A program made the position numbers and the translations under genes. A stretch of DNA of 64,000 nt from Vanessa cardui (Eukaryota > Arthropoda > Insecta > Lepidoptera > Nymphalidae): assembly GCF_905220365.1 (NCBI RefSeq), contig NC_061131.1, positions 7,539,318 through 7,603,317 on the forward strand, in the 5' to 3' direction. Positions 13,096 to 27,516 of this stretch are shown one piece after another. Below the pieces are notes generated by a model that searched no databases, was not told the origin of the DNA, and saw only the letters and a list, made by a program, of their open reading frames with translations. Within the stretch, counting starts at the first letter, position 1. Each line of letters begins with the position of its first letter.

Positions 13096-16000
13096 AGATT
13101 ATGAATGATGTCTGTCCCTAGAATAGGCTATTGTTTGCGATGAGTTGGTAAATTTGGATAAGTGGATAAACACTAAAAGTAATAACATTAAAAATAATAA
13201 GAATTCGATGTAAACTTTTTAGTCATTTTATGATATGTATTTTCTCACGTATGTTATGTAATGCGTCATTACATACAGATGTAATCAAAATCAATTATAC
13301 ATGGAGAATTGTAAACATAAGGAAAATATTTTCTGGGACTTTATGATTTCTCAACTTCCATTCTTATTGATTAGAAACGCGATATAAAACTACGGATAGT
13401 CTTAATTTTTCAATAATGTTTATTCATTGGATGTTGATTATAGAATAATACTAAGGTATTCCTAATAATCTGCGTTAAGCCATGATATGTACGAAAATGC
13501 CAATATCCAAATAAGTGAACCTACAAGTTATGGAGCATGCTTCGCCAAAGGGCTCCGCAATTACGCGAGCGCGGATTCTGCGTACAACAAATCAACTAAT
13601 ATTAGCTATTTTGACTAAATCCCACACCACTTTCACTGGTATTGTTGTCACGCGTATGCGTAGACTCCGTCACTTTCGCCGACAAACTCGACAATTTACT
13701 ATTTGACTTTTGCAACTCTTACATTTCGTCGCACTTACGAAATGTTCGGTCACGTCATAAAATAATATTTCTTTAAATACAATAAAAAGAAAATTTTCTA
13801 TTTAAATATAGTTTCATTTAGCAATGTGGGAACGGATCTAGTGGGAAGAATGCGGATAAACAAGTCTTACTCAGGATGCTAATTGACTGTTGACCACGTG
13901 CTACCATTGGTTTATTACATGTCGTAGAAATGAATACAAATATCGTAATGTCAAAATGTGCAAAATTTAACTCTAAATATTTTCTCAAACAGAAAATTAA
14001 CTATAATTAACATTCTAAATTCAAAAATATTAAGTTAAATCGCCTGAGAATTTAATATTAATAAAAAAACATTAGTTTATCTTTTATCATTTAATCGAGA
14101 AGCATGTATGATATTTATAAAAAAAAAGTATGAAATCTTAGTAGGGCCAAGAGGCGAAACGGTTAATGATGGCGCTTGCGAGCTAAAGTTGCATAGGAAC
14201 GCGACTAAATCCCAACGGTGCAGAATCGGGCGAATTAATTTACATTATTAAGTCGTCCCAGCTATTTCTAGCGTGCCAGAGCCGCACTCGACATTTATTA
14301 GAATGCAAGTATTACCTGCTTCAAAATTGTATTAAGACATAAAAAGTAAATAAACCGATTTATATTCCATTACAACATAGAAGATGAAAACGATTTAAAT
14401 TTATTATGATACGTTCGTATACGTCTTACACTGTAACCTTTTGTTAGGGCAGAAAAAGTGCAGATAATATATTCACTACTAGATATTTTAGTTAGAATAT
14501 TTTATTAATTCCGTTAAAACCTTATTTGAAAAATGTTTACGATGAGTACAAGTAAAAATTTACATATCACAAGCTCATTGCATTTCTTAGAATTATGAAA
14601 CTTCACAATATACTTATAGCTGTATAGATACAACGATCTCTTCATATTCTCAGATAGCATAAATGAACTCTTGAGTTTACGTTTATAGCTAACTGTAAAA
14701 TCCATCTGCTTGAATTTATTTGATTTCGGTTTATTTTTGTAGAATTATCAATTTACAAAATTATTGATATTACATTCATCATATTGTTGATTGGTTACCC
14801 TTAATTTTTACACTGACAACATTTTATTTTATCAACAAATCGTTTCGTTTCATCAACCTATTGTTTTATACAACAAACTAACTGAGGTTGCAAGTTATAT
14901 GGAACATTTTATGTGCTTATAAGTGTTTATAATTTGCCTTTTATCATACCTTGTTTAGTTAGTATCATATAATTTTTTCTACATGTACAAATATCCGCAA
15001 TGGCATTGAGGGCTAAAACAAGTTCTAAATGCTTTCCTTTACAGGAGAGGTTACTACGCCCGGTGGGATGTGTCTTGCTTTACGTTTTATCACATTTTCT
15101 GTACTTAAGATAAGAGAAAATATTATATATACCAAAAAGATTGGTTAGCAAATATACGAAATAAAATAATGCACGAAATTTGTTCCACCAGTTCCTCACT
15201 GGAATGAGCAGTTCATTATTTTACTATGTATGGCGACGACATTTTCTTATTAGCATAAGGAAGAAAATTGAATACCTATTCAATATTTATAATTGTAAAC
15301 CTTTAAAATAAATGTTTCGAATGAAATAACTTAGCATTACACATAATTAAACCTCAACTGAGCACTCCTTAAATGGTAAGACAAATTTTAATTTAGCCAG
15401 CTGCTTTTAAGCTTATCTAAGTCGTTGCTCACGAAATATTGTAGCATTACTGACAAAACATGGAAGCAAAATCGTTATGAACACTCCCATGAAAACAATA
15501 TTTTAGTTGAGACAGACAGATCTCACGACGCGGTTAACCTGAGTAGTAGTTTTACTACATTTTTGTATCAAATAAACCTCTAGAACAGCTTTTTACATGA
15601 AGTTATAGAAATATATATTTTTAATAAAACATCGTGAATAATTTACACACAAACGCCTTCTTCAAAAAATATTCGAATGCGTTACAGTAATCGATTAAAA
15701 CTAATCGATCGGATGAACCATGTTAATTGTTTTAAAAGACCGTCGGCGATAAAAAAAAACTTGACACCGTATAATAATATCACCATTCTATATTTTTATG
15801 GTAAAGCTTATTACTTAGGCCATGTTTGAAACGAAAAGTATTTGCATCGTTCGTGAGATCTAAACGATCCAATATAAATAAAATTGAATTTAAACTCGCA
15901 CATCGACAATACCAAGACTAACTCCTAGTTCTCACATTCTCTGGATACTTACACATATATTAGGAGAAAGATTTGCGTTTTACATATATAGGTATCCGGC

Positions 16001-16549
16001 AAAGGAATGTCGAAACATTCTTTAGATTCCCAGAAGACTTAATGTATTCGAACGGAATTAAGTGTATTTTCTATAAGAATATTTAGATCACGCGTTAAAG
16101 AAATTCTCCTAAAACGTGCATAAATGAATTATTCATTGAACAAACGGTTCTTAGCTTGCTCTTGCGTAATGTGTATCTGTTATCTTGATTTTAACATTAT
16201 ATTAGCTATCTTTTAAATCTTGAACTTGACATTATGGCCTTTGTTCTTACCTTAGCTGAGCAAACTGCATTTCTAAAAAAATATTTAAGTTCTTTCTAAT
16301 GAATTCTAAAAACGTCTATTTTATTATTTTATTAATATCCATCGATTCAAAAGAGTTAATAGATGATTCTTGTTAATTATCATAATTAGAATTTATTATT
16401 ATTATCTATTTTTAATTTACATATTATATTTTCTATTTTTGTATCATAATTGCATTGAATTAAATATTTGAGAAATTAAAATTCAGTGGATTATTAAAAC
16501 TTTTATTAAATTAAATTTAAAAGTACTGTTTTATAAATAGAGTTTTAAT
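13096..16549. other. Intergenic, no gene; GC-richer patches at 13515-13750 and 14125-14330
   Basis: The two patches stand out from AT-rich flanks but have no repeat match and no coherent frame. They may be conserved noncoding DNA. Confidence 0.5.
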
Positions 16550-16735
16550 TAGTGTAAACAGTAGTAACAGTAACAGCATTAGAATTTCCCACTGGTAGGC
16601 TATGGATCCCTTTGAGTAGAAAGTTTGGAGCTTATTCCACCATGCTGCCCCGTTGGAGTTTGGTGGACACTTGAGGCAGAATTTCGTTGAAATTAGATAA
16701 ATACACATGCACGTTTTATCATAAGGACACAAGCT
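16550..16735 (-). mobile_element. Degraded Metulj-like SINE, 3' two-thirds
   Basis: The reverse complement reads acgaaattctgcc, then ggggcagcatggtggaat, aagctccaaactttctactc and ccagtgggaa, followed by a degenerate TGT/TAC tail. This is the SINE body without its tRNA head. Confidence 0.7.
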
Positions 16736-19700
16736 TCAAGCCATTGATGAAATATTTATTAACGCGGATACTTTAAAATGGCTTAGTTGGGCAAGAAAAT
16801 ATTTTTTTTTTTCTTTAAAAAACACTTAATTATTTTTATATATAGACATGGGAACAAATTAAACGAATAAGTAATCCAGTCTGACATTGACCATATTTAG
16901 ACAATTTTAAGGACATTATAATTGATGCAATTTTTAAACCATGCCAGTTTACAGGTTATTTAACACAACTTATAATTATAACATGTTCTGATCGTTTTGT
17001 ATGAAGATAAATAAAGTTTACTTCAAGAACATCTTACCAATTTAAAGTAAATTTTGTGATTTTTATCAAAATATGTATCTGAATATAGGGTTATGTCGGC
17101 TGTAACTACTAATGTACACATATAAACTACCAACGGTCAACGACCTTCATTTGTTTTTTGATAGCAATCCTTGAGATGTCTGAAAGATTGGATTAAAGGC
17201 TTATAATATTAAAAATTGGCAAAAAATTCAAAGGCTATTCGATGTGGCGGACTAAATCCTTATTGGAAACATTATATAACGGTATGTCGTTAATAATTAC
17301 ATTTTAAATTAAACTGCTGTATATTTAATTTACATACAAGTAATGATGATTTTAAAAAAATACACCCGTAAAGTTTATTTAATGTCTACCTTGAAATTCG
17401 TGTAAAAGGGTAAGAATAACCAGTTAGTTTAATGAAGTTAATATCGTTAAAGAACTTAATCTTATAGGTTTTATAGCAAAAAAAAATGCTTTCTAAATTT
17501 TAAGCGGTCTTCCCTTTATTTATTACTTGTTTGATCATGTTAATATTTGATATAGTAAATAAAGAATATTTGATCAACGAATGTCGTAAAAACAAAAAAA
17601 AAAATATTTTGTTTTAACTATTTGTACAGCCCTTAATAATATAATAACAATCTTCTACATTATGAGGTCTACAAGGTAAACATATGTGATTGATGGTAAT
17701 GGAAAACCAACAGGCCACATACGGTTAATTATAACTTTAAATTTAAAAGTGCAAGCGCAAATTAGTCAGAAGAGTAATGTGGTGGAACGACCGAGCCTTC
17801 ATTACACGGCTACTGTTAACTTTCACCGTCGACATCACGTTGTGAGGTCAAGTTTATATGACTTCCGATCACCTTCCCATCGGGCCCCGTATGTAGGTCG
17901 CATCACCGCTTCAAGATAAACCATTTGTTATATTGACAGCTGCCTGTAATTTCCAATTTATACAAATAGTGTGCATCCATCGTAATGAATATTTTAAACG
18001 AGTCTGTCGTCGTTTATACGAAATCAATTGACGTTGAATAAGTATCGAATGTCATGCGCAAATTTCTATTTGAACGGTCGTAGTGTAAATCAAAACAATC
18101 TTTGACTCGTACGTATAAAAAAAAATACACGAGTGGTACGAAGAACGCGGACTAATCAATATTTATACATCGTACGAAACACTTCAGTTTTTATAAGTGT
18201 TACGTGTAGTTGTCGTACGTTGCGTTACGGCAAAGCATTCTACAGGTTCCCCTGTATGGGTCGTCTGCGTACATCGTGCACTTGTCGCAGAACCAGTGCA
18301 CCATACACATCCGTCTACTTAGCCCATTAAAATGTAATTTTCTATATAAACTTGACAGGTGGATATGTTACTCGGCCTTATCTAACGCGTAAATTGCGAG
18401 TATAGGTCTAAGAATGATATAATCTATAAGTCAATGCACCGCGAGGCGCCAGAGATTATTACTCGTAAATAGTATGTAGTGGATAAAGCAAATATTATTG
18501 TTGATTACTAACAAATTGAAAGTATGTACAAACAAGCGTGTTTAACAAGTGATTCATTACGTTTTCTTGATATTTGTTTATTTTCTATGTTTACTGTTTT
18601 GATTTCTAAATAAATGTGTCTATTATAAAAATACCTAAACATACTAAAAAAGAAATACAGCACCAAAATTTGGGGATATTCTGGTTATTATTCGGAGTGG
18701 TCCATTGCATGAATAAATTGAAATTCGATATAGAAATCGAATAAAATTTTTATAATAACATTTTTATTATATTATTATCGTTGTTGTTCTTATGTTTTCT
18801 TAATCTTAGTGCATTTTATGCGAGCTAGGAAGTATTGGGACGGTATTGGTTACCCCAATGGTATGTGTTATACTCGTAAGTCGATAGGCCGTACAAGTTG
18901 AACGTACGCCCCATTAAGCATTCCTGTCTTTGATGCAACTGGCACGAGATGTCGAACTGTAAGCCGCTAGACGCGATTGAATACTAGGTTAGGTCACAGA
19001 CGTACAATTATTCATTCTACCATCAGCCTCCGTAATCCAGACAGAATCTCCTACATAACGCCAATTTAATATCATTTTATTTTTTAAAGTATTTTTAAAT
19101 CTCATCTTTTTTTAACGTACATGACAACTCAAACGTTGCCGTTTGAGCTAAAATGTAAAACCTACCTAGCATCACCGAATTTTTAGATGTTTAAATGGTG
19201 CAAATTTTAATTTTCATGTGCTTACTCCATCTTCTTGAGCTTACTGCATATTATATCTTCGATTTAAATCAAATATTTTTACTAAACTTGTACACATTCA
19301 TATTCAATGTAATTCGCCTTATCTACAGAAATTCAAATGTTATATTAATTATATAGTAGTTATTTATATTTCACAACAGTTCGCACTAAATTATTTTATG
19401 AAAATTATACTCGATTGTTCATTGATACGACTAGTTTTAGTAACAGTTTTTTTAATTATATCGTATCCAGTACAATATAAGATTCAGCATGGATGGTTTA
19501 TTTTTAAAAATAATAATACGTGCTATATGCGTTTTGGGGCACTCAATATTCATAGATAAAATAAGTATTTGATATGAGTGTTATTATTTCCACATATTAA
19601 TCGAACACACGATTCCCAGAAGCGAATAAAAATTATGTTACAATTTATCAGTTGGATTTCGAGAAACGGTGGCGAGTTATGGTAACGGTATGTAAAGATT

Positions 19701-22700
19701 CTAACGTTTTGTTTATATTTCGTGTGCTACTGTTATTTTTAGGTTGCTTTCTGAGATATGGTGCGCGCGTGCTGTACTGTCAAAGTATCGTACTGTGATC
19801 TCGTTTGTATGTTACGTGTATGTAGATTGTCGGTACAATTCTTGTTGGTAATTCCTAGTATTTTTTACACATTACTCTAGGGTACTCAAGGGTTTTAATA
19901 AAAATATTAGCCAGTTTAAATTCAAAATTAAAGAAAATAAACGGAGTATATAAACAACTGTGATCTCTATAAGTTCGATCTTCTATTATGTATAAGAAAG
20001 ATGTTAAGCAGATACTACATACAGTTATAGTCAAGTGGCTCCAGACATATTTATCAATATATAACCATAACCATAACTTTTACGCTCCTCTTATGTAATA
20101 AAGACACGGTCGTTTCGTTTGTACGAGTCTGCGTTCCGGGAAGCCGCCCGCGCAGTCACCTGCTGCGACAGAAACATGATAAATAAGACATAGGATTAAT
20201 TACTTCCTACTACAGCCGACCCTACAAATCACGGTGCATATTAAACTGTTCCCATTTAATCACAATAGTCATGCCCAACAGCATTTTTTCCATCTTAATA
20301 GCATAACTTGGTTTAGTGGTTATTATAAAACTGTCGGTTTGTATTGCAATCGCCGGCATTGGGTTATTTATTGTAGACTGGCCTAGTCTAGAAATAAATG
20401 TCTCGATTTCGCCACGGGCACTACCGACTCTGAGTCATACGGCGTTTATTATAATGAGGTTTCGCGCCTTCCATACAAATTGATGTTTAACTTAACGACA
20501 GAAACTGACATTATGATTGCGGAGATTTTATCGATGTATACCAGAACATTAACGTTCATTCAGATTCTGCTTTATAAGGATTGATTTAAGAAGTGTGAGC
20601 AAAGTAAATGTTCGCGTTTGAAAAGGAATGTCCTTTGTCCGTAGTATTTTTAGACTGTACAGATAAAAAATTGAGTATATTTAGCGGTTAGCAAAGGTAT
20701 TATTAGTTTATTTAGTTAGAATATAAAATTTCAAATAAACACAAGAATCCGTCGAAGAACAACAAAACAAAGATTGAATGTAATATTAAAAATGGTTTAT
20801 AATTATAGCGTTTGGGTTACTGCAGCGCTGACCTTCTGTTAGCAAACTTGTTCCAATTCTAACACGTATGATTTATGAGTACAAATCACAACAGATTATA
20901 AATGACGAAAATTAACTTGCTTCGCTCTTCCAATAGAGTTTGCCAAATTATACAAACCCGTGCTTACAAAAATCACATAAAAGTTTTAATTTTTATTTGT
21001 TTTCAGCTTACAAATAAAAACATACCCTATTCTTTATAGCTCTATTTTAATATGCTCGTATCCATTCCTTCACAGAAGGCGCTTATTCTCATACTATTAT
21101 TATTAATTATTACAACTAATAATAAATAGATAAAAGTCTAATAAAATTTAAGGAGTGTCGTGTAATAAAGATCTGTAGGATCCTGTAAAATGACTTCATG
21201 AACTTCCCAAATATAATATGAAATAAAAAAATGAAACATAAAAACGGCACACGATTTGGATGTCCAATACAATAATCGGATTTAAAGTTAACATAACAAT
21301 AAGAAAATACTAGTAAATTTAAAATTGTTCAAAATGATTACAGAAAAACGTTTTGAATAGTATAGCCATTTGCCTTATAAGGGCATCACTAACATTCCAC
21401 TTGTTGCATTATGATAATGTGCCATTTTCAATAAGCGCATCGTAGTCGTGCCCAGCAGAACACGTTTCCTCTCTGGCGCCGACACGTAACACGAAAAAAC
21501 AACGTAAATATCATCAACTCTACAAACCAATGTGACCCTTATGCACAATCAATGTAACGTCTATAATGACGTAACATGGATAAAACATCATGAAACTCTT
21601 AATGCCAATCGAGACAATAGGTTTAATCGAAGTTGGATCACACGACTAAATTGGAGAAAAGTACCTTTTTAAGCCTTTTGATTACTTTGTAGTACAAGTA
21701 AATACACAAGTTAATGTCAAACAATACTATACTATAGTAGTAACAATTACGTTAAGCGAAAATCCAAAGAATGTGTTTGTATTAAAATGTTTAGAGTTGA
21801 GTCACGTACATAAATTAGTTGTGGATTGATTTTTATGTTAATGTTATGGCGGTGTAAGTCACCTCACTACTCAAATTATTCCTAAACAACGGATCGATTG
21901 ATTAATGGTACCTTCTGGCTATACGAAATCGCCAGACGCGAATGTTCGTCTGGCCAAAAATAACTCAGATTCTTCCAAGCTTCAGTAATATCTGTAAAGA
22001 CAGTATTAAAGTGTATTTCGAATTAATGAATGCGGATTAACATTATTAGGTACCAATTTGTTAAAAAACGACTTTACTATTTACCTATACTATTAGTCGA
22101 GAGTCAAAGTATTTACAGTTCCAAGTAAGGATGTGAACGGAGCTTTATAATTCTGCCGCCTTCACCTACAATTCTAGAACTGCCATTCCTATTAGGAAAG
22201 AACACGTAATCTTAGTATCTAGTACCGTTTACCTACGTATATTATGTATAGTTGTAATTACCGGCTCGTTCTTTAACGTCTATCCCTGACAAGCAGTGAA
22301 AAGGGACGCATTTATCACATCCGCGCAACCTACATTGATGCAAGCGAGACTTCGAATAAATGCTGCAATTTAAATCCTTCTCGTTGAAATCGGGTGGGTG
22401 GTTCGCCATCAATCTAGAATCTGGGATATGCCGGTCCCCGTTAAAATGGAATGGGTTATACGAGAACTTTATTTGATTTTAATTCGTGAGCTATTAAGGC
22501 ACTATTATGTGTGTACGTAAAATAATATAAAATCTACTAAAATGTGATACTACTAACATTGGTACACGGAACAAATACAAGTATGAAGTAATTCTTTGAT
22601 AGTTTGTAGCTAAAGACTTCTGTGTGTCATATTTAATAAATTAGATTTTAGTCCACTTTCTGTGCAATCAATAACTAGGTATAATATCATTACTAAAATG

Positions 22701-24029
22701 ACAAATTAAACCAAAATCTTCTAATTTCATTTTCTAACCACTTGAGACATCTTTGGTATTTGTATATATGGATGATATGATATATATGATATGACTTGCT
22801 TTCAACCAAATTGTTCGATGCCTTCAAATGTTGACGAATTTTGATCGTCTATTATAGAGGATTCTCCATTCTTTCTATGTCACGGATGGCGTCTGGTAAC
22901 GCTTTTTTGCGGATTTTATAGGTAAGCGAAATATAGTAATTCTCGAGTGATTTGAGCACCTTTTAATTGATTTTGTTTTCAAGGCAATACGAGCCAATAA
23001 AACAGCAGAATTCGTTGTAAAATCGCGATATTTACATTCTTTTATTTTTTATTTTTATTTGTTTTTTTTAGGACATTATCTACGATTGTCTTGCTGTCGT
23101 GAATAAGTAACAATCGAAATATCGAGCTCCACCAAATAAAAATAAAAAACATGGTATATATCCCATTTGAAATAATTGTATTATTATGAATAACCATGTT
23201 TATTTAAAATTTAACATGTAAAAAATTGTCAAATCCACTCGAAAAACAATCAGTACTATCTTACCCCATCACTGACCTAGCCCCGACGCATTTGTATTGA
23301 AAAAAAAACTAAATATTTTTTGTGGGTTACAATACGTAACCTTTCTAAGTATTATTATTTAAATATACAGATGTAAGTATAATACTATTTAATAAAAGCA
23401 ATATCAATAGTTGTATAGTATTTTAGCTGATGAAACAAAGAGATGTACCATACATAACAAAAATACTTCACCAAGGTAAATTTACTGTATTGCCGTCTAG
23501 TCCTATTCTGAATCTTAATATTTGTTCCATATTTTTATTGTAACCGTGTTAATCAGCGAATAATCTTAAGAGTATTTGTTTGTTAAGAAAGTTGCCGATC
23601 AAAGGTATACAGTTGGGGAAGGTCAAAAGTGAGTACATTCATAAATTTCAAATGATTTATTCGATTGTATTCATTGCAGCTGTAAGCCTTTTAAAATTTA
23701 TTTATGGTCACTGAAATACCATAAAGCGTTTAAGTTATTAAGAGAATCATTCGTTAACGGTTCATAAGTTTGAATCAAAAACAATTAACTTTCGAGTAAC
23801 TTTTTAATTTGTGATCTTCTATTTTTATTTATATTTACTCTACACTTAATCATTAAAGCCTTTTATAGGCAGTTAGTGTTTCTTTATATAATAAGCGCGT
23901 TGACAACATTACGTGTGAATTCTAAGTATTTTGAAACGCAGAAAACTCGTGTTGTCTTTCTTCATTATCAGATATGTAATTGTATATACATAAATGTTTT
24001 CAATTATCGTAAAAGTGAATTACGGGGAT
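16736..24029. other. Intergenic, no gene; several GC-richer patches
   Basis: Patches at about 17800-17920, 18130-18330, 20095-20170 and 22265-22445 are richer in CpG than the flanks. None gives a recognised protein or repeat. Confidence 0.5.
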
Positions 24030-24275
24030 CACACAACCCTGTGACTAATTACTTGAGGGCAGTGTACTACCCACTCATTATATATTCCACCACTTCACAG
24101 CAATACTTAGTATTGTAGTGTGTTGAAATGTTAGTGAGTGTAAATAGAGGTACAATTGACATAATACCTTAGTTCCCAAGGTTGGTAGCGCGTTGGTGAT
24201 ACAAGAAAGTATTAATATTTTTACAGCAATAATGTCTATGACCAATTACCATCTAAATGCATAAGAACAAAAAAA
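24030..24275 (+). repeat. Dispersed repeat 'gtgagccagtgtaactacagg' family, longer copy
   Basis: Includes the upstream part (ctacccactcattatatatt, agcaatacttagtattgtag) and the downstream part (cttagttcccaaggttggta, aatgtctatgaccaattacc). Probably the 3' portion of a LINE. Confidence 0.65.
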
Positions 24276-24571
24276 AAACTTTTAATTGAGAAATAAGAAT
24301 AAATTGAATACAAGCAAGGTTACAACTTTTTTTGTGGTGTATTGATTGCGAACTATATATATTATAATCTCATAAGTAATGTATATTATTAATAATGTAA
24401 ATATCCTATGTAGGTCGATCGATCAATCAATGAGGTAAAATTGAACATATAATCTAAACTTGCCAGATTCCTTAAAATTAAAATATTTTTTTATGGATTT
24501 TCATTTCGTCGTATTAATCTGTGTGTAGTTAGTTCCACATTATTTATATTTTTTTCATTAAAAGTATAAAA

Positions 24572-24682
24572 AAAAGTAAACTAGCTGTCTTATTGCTTTG
24601 GCCGAGTGAGTATCAGACATACAGACAGACAAAGAGAGGCAGGTAGACAGAGTTACTTTCGCATTTATAGTACTACTATAGA
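24572..24682 (+). mobile_element. Dispersed lepidopteran retroposon tail
   Basis: Begins aactagctgtcttattgc and contains repeated CAGACA, then gagttactttcgcatttata ending in an imperfect actactatagata. Same family as 8075 and 32950. Confidence 0.6.
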
Positions 24683-25059
24683 TAACTAAACTTTGTCTGG
24701 TGACCTAAATAAAAGCTTAGGTGTCAGATGATATAAAAGTGAATCTCTTTATTGACAAGTGAAAGGCGTCAAAGTACATAATTGCTATTAAAATAGCGTA
24801 CTAATAAACTACTAACATTATTTTCGATGTTATAATCAACTCAATATAACAATTTGTAAATCTCTTCTCTTATGGAGGATTTCGAGCCGGATCTCCAGCT
24901 CTATAACCTTAATATATTCAACATCGTAGCATTACACTTGCTTATTTATAGTCAGTAACAACTAAGTTATCGGTTAAGATAAAAATAATATTCTGACCTG
25001 AAGAACTAGAGACAGAATAGAAGCGGTTTTTTATCTTATTTTCAATAAAACAAAAAAGT

Positions 25060-25215
25060 AGTTAGGAGGTGATCGTATCGTATTACGATGCTTTCCTTCA
25101 CCATAAGATATGAGGTGACATAATTTCACATGAATAGCACCGTGGTATTTGCCCTGGTTTGAACCCACGACCTTCGATTGATATTTACGTTTTCTATTAA
25201 AAACTCCACCTTGAA
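25060..25215 (-). mobile_element. Degraded SINE fragment with B-box
   Basis: The reverse complement has ggtcgtgggttcaaaccagg, a B-box in a tRNA-like head, followed by the SINE-like ggtgaaggaaagcatcgt. The 3' body is missing. Confidence 0.55.
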
Positions 25216-26009
25216 TGGATAAATAAAGAAATAAGTGCTAGGTATATATTGACAATCAGAAATTGTATCTGAAAAAAAAAATCTTCATTTTAAAAGTTTT
25301 TATTATAAATATTATAATAGTCAAAAAATATAGTTACCTAAACTCTATCTTAATAGCAATCATACAGCATCATATATCTTAATGAGACTAAGTAGTCTCA
25401 TTTAAACGCCAGCAAAATTTCTCGCAGAAACATTAATACGCAAAAAATATGTTGAAATTTTTTTTTATATTACTAATGAAAACGAAATAGCCTTACATTA
25501 GTCGCATTTGGTGTGTAGCATCAGATATCTCCTTATTAGTGAGCAATATTAACATTACAAAATAAAAAATAGATCGGTACCAACTGACAGTCAACTCTAG
25601 CAGAGCGTGCGCTCATTGGCCGAATCAGATGGAAGGAAGGAGAGTCAAAAGATGTTATACATCAAAAAATTACTCTAAGAAAAATATTTTAAATATATGT
25701 AAAAGGAAAGAAAAACAAACATATGTCATATTAAAAAAGTATTTAGTAATTTAATTCTAAGCCCCTATAGGGATATTGATCTATCCAAATCGCTATATAG
25801 TTTGTTGTTATATACTATATACGCTGTGTTCGTATTAATTGCAGAAGAAAACAGAAAAGGCTATGTTTTGAAAAAGTAATCGAATCAATCAAACTAGCGT
25901 AATTTTCAATGCCTAATTAGACTTAACGAAAATAGTGCATATAAAGCATTAATTAACGTAGCTGTGCTACTGCACTTAATTTAGTTAATAATGATAAATT
26001 AAAATAAAA

Positions 26010-26165
26010 GTAACAGTTGTTCTCACTGCTTGGGAACGGCCTCTATTCTTGAGAAGCCTCTAAGAAGTATTGAAGCCTATTCCATCACGCTGTTCCAGGG
26101 AGTCTTGGTAGATGATGAGACACATGTGACAAATAACTTACCTTCACCGCCATGCTGCTGTCGTC
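26010..26165 (-). mobile_element. Degraded Metulj-like SINE fragment
   Basis: The reverse complement shows ggcggtgaagg, cacatgtgt, ggaacagcgtgatggaata and a diverged 3' end, in SINE order. The tRNA head is absent. Confidence 0.6.
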
Positions 26166-26284
26166 CTTAGAAGTTCAGTGTCTTCTTTCTCCGATTAGTA
26201 TTCACACGTTCAAGCAACTGAACCATTTTGGCAAATTCAAACCAACATTCGCTTCAATAATAATTTTCTAAACTATATATATAT

Positions 26285-26326
26285 GAAAATTATAATTATA
26301 TATATATATATATAATTATAATTTTC
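26285..26326. repeat. Perfect 42-nt AT palindrome
   Basis: GAAAATTATAATTATA followed by TA repeats and then the exact reverse complement ending TAATTATAATTTTC. Flanked by further TA repeats to about 26360. Confidence 0.9.
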
Positions 26327-26807
26327 AAATATATATATATATATATCTATATAAATATAATTTTGTATTTTACTTTCCCTGCAACTTTGTCCGATTGTAT
26401 CTGAGGCATAATCTTTGTTATTTTCTCTAACCCTATCATGTATGCAAAATATCGTGAAAGCGCGGCAAAAAAATAAAAAACCCACTTAATAATATTTAAA
26501 TACTAGTAGGATTGCATTGGGTTACAGACGTAATGCACTTATGTAAAGTAAGTGATAAGGCAAGTACGTAATGTGTTTAAAATCATTCCACGGTTCAAAG
26601 TCCGATCGAATGTGATGTTTTATTATTAAAACACTCACTAATATTTAACACTTCAATAAGTTAGAAATGACACATCATTAAAGTCAAACAGACAAATAAA
26701 CTTTTCAAATAATGCTACTGGATTGTTGACTTTGGTTTGTTTGATATAATACATACCTACTGAACGTTAAGCTATAGGTATTGGTGTCACCTGTTTCTAT
26801 AGTTTAT

Positions 26808-27055
26808 AAATAAAAATAATAATAAATAAATAAATATGAGACAGCATTACACACATTACTCTTATCCCAATGTAAGTAGCTAAAGCACTTGTGTCATGGA
26901 AAATCGGAAGTAACGACTATATCACAAACACCCAGGCCCAAGACAACATAGAAAACTAATGATAATCTACATCGACTCGAGCGGGAATCGAACCCGGGAC
27001 CGGAACCGGGGGTACCCATGAAACCGATGTACACACCACTCGACCACGGAGGTCG
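26808..27055 (-). mobile_element. Second tRNA-derived SINE family
   Basis: The reverse complement begins gacctccgtggtcgagtggt (A-box) and carries gggttcgattcccgctcgag (B-box) about 50 nt later, then a body including ctatgttgtcttgggcctgg and acacaagtgctttagctac, and ends in a TATTTATT tail. It is therefore a retroposed element and not a tRNA gene: there is no foldable acceptor stem closing the tRNA, and a long non-tRNA body follows. Confidence 0.82.
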
Positions 27056-27516
27056 TCAAAAATAACAAAAAAAACAAAACAATATATACATATATTCTAA
27101 TATTGTATATTTAAATTATTATAAAAAAAAAACGTAACATGTCTTATTTTATTAATTTAATAGGAACTTCTTTTCACTATGTCTGACAGACTTTTACGAA
27201 GGGTAAGTATTACATCGGGAGATGGAGACACAAAAATGGCTTTAAATATGAGGATACTACAGGAGTCGGAATAAGTAATAAATATAACCAAAAAAGAGGT
27301 CATAACGTTGATCGTCGAAAGGTAATTGCAAAACGGTTAATTGAAGTTGGAATTACAGGTTTCAAGCAACTCGTTAAACAAAGATTCTTAAAACATCAAA
27401 ATACACAGCCATTGTCTTCTGCCGTCTGCGTATTTTGATTATTTTTGATGTATCAGTACTGTCATTCTTTTCACCTTCGCCAAGCCAATCACACCCGACT
27501 ATATTACAATCTTTTC

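Noticed and set aside
25381..25402. Hairpin with 10-bp arms (aatgagacta / tagtctcatt)
   Set aside because: Perfect but short; expected by chance occasionally in 64 kb and has no supporting context.
26985..27055. tRNA gene on the minus strand
   Set aside because: A- and B-box-like segments are clear, but a long non-tRNA body and a TATTTATT tail follow, and no acceptor stem closes. It is the head of a SINE.
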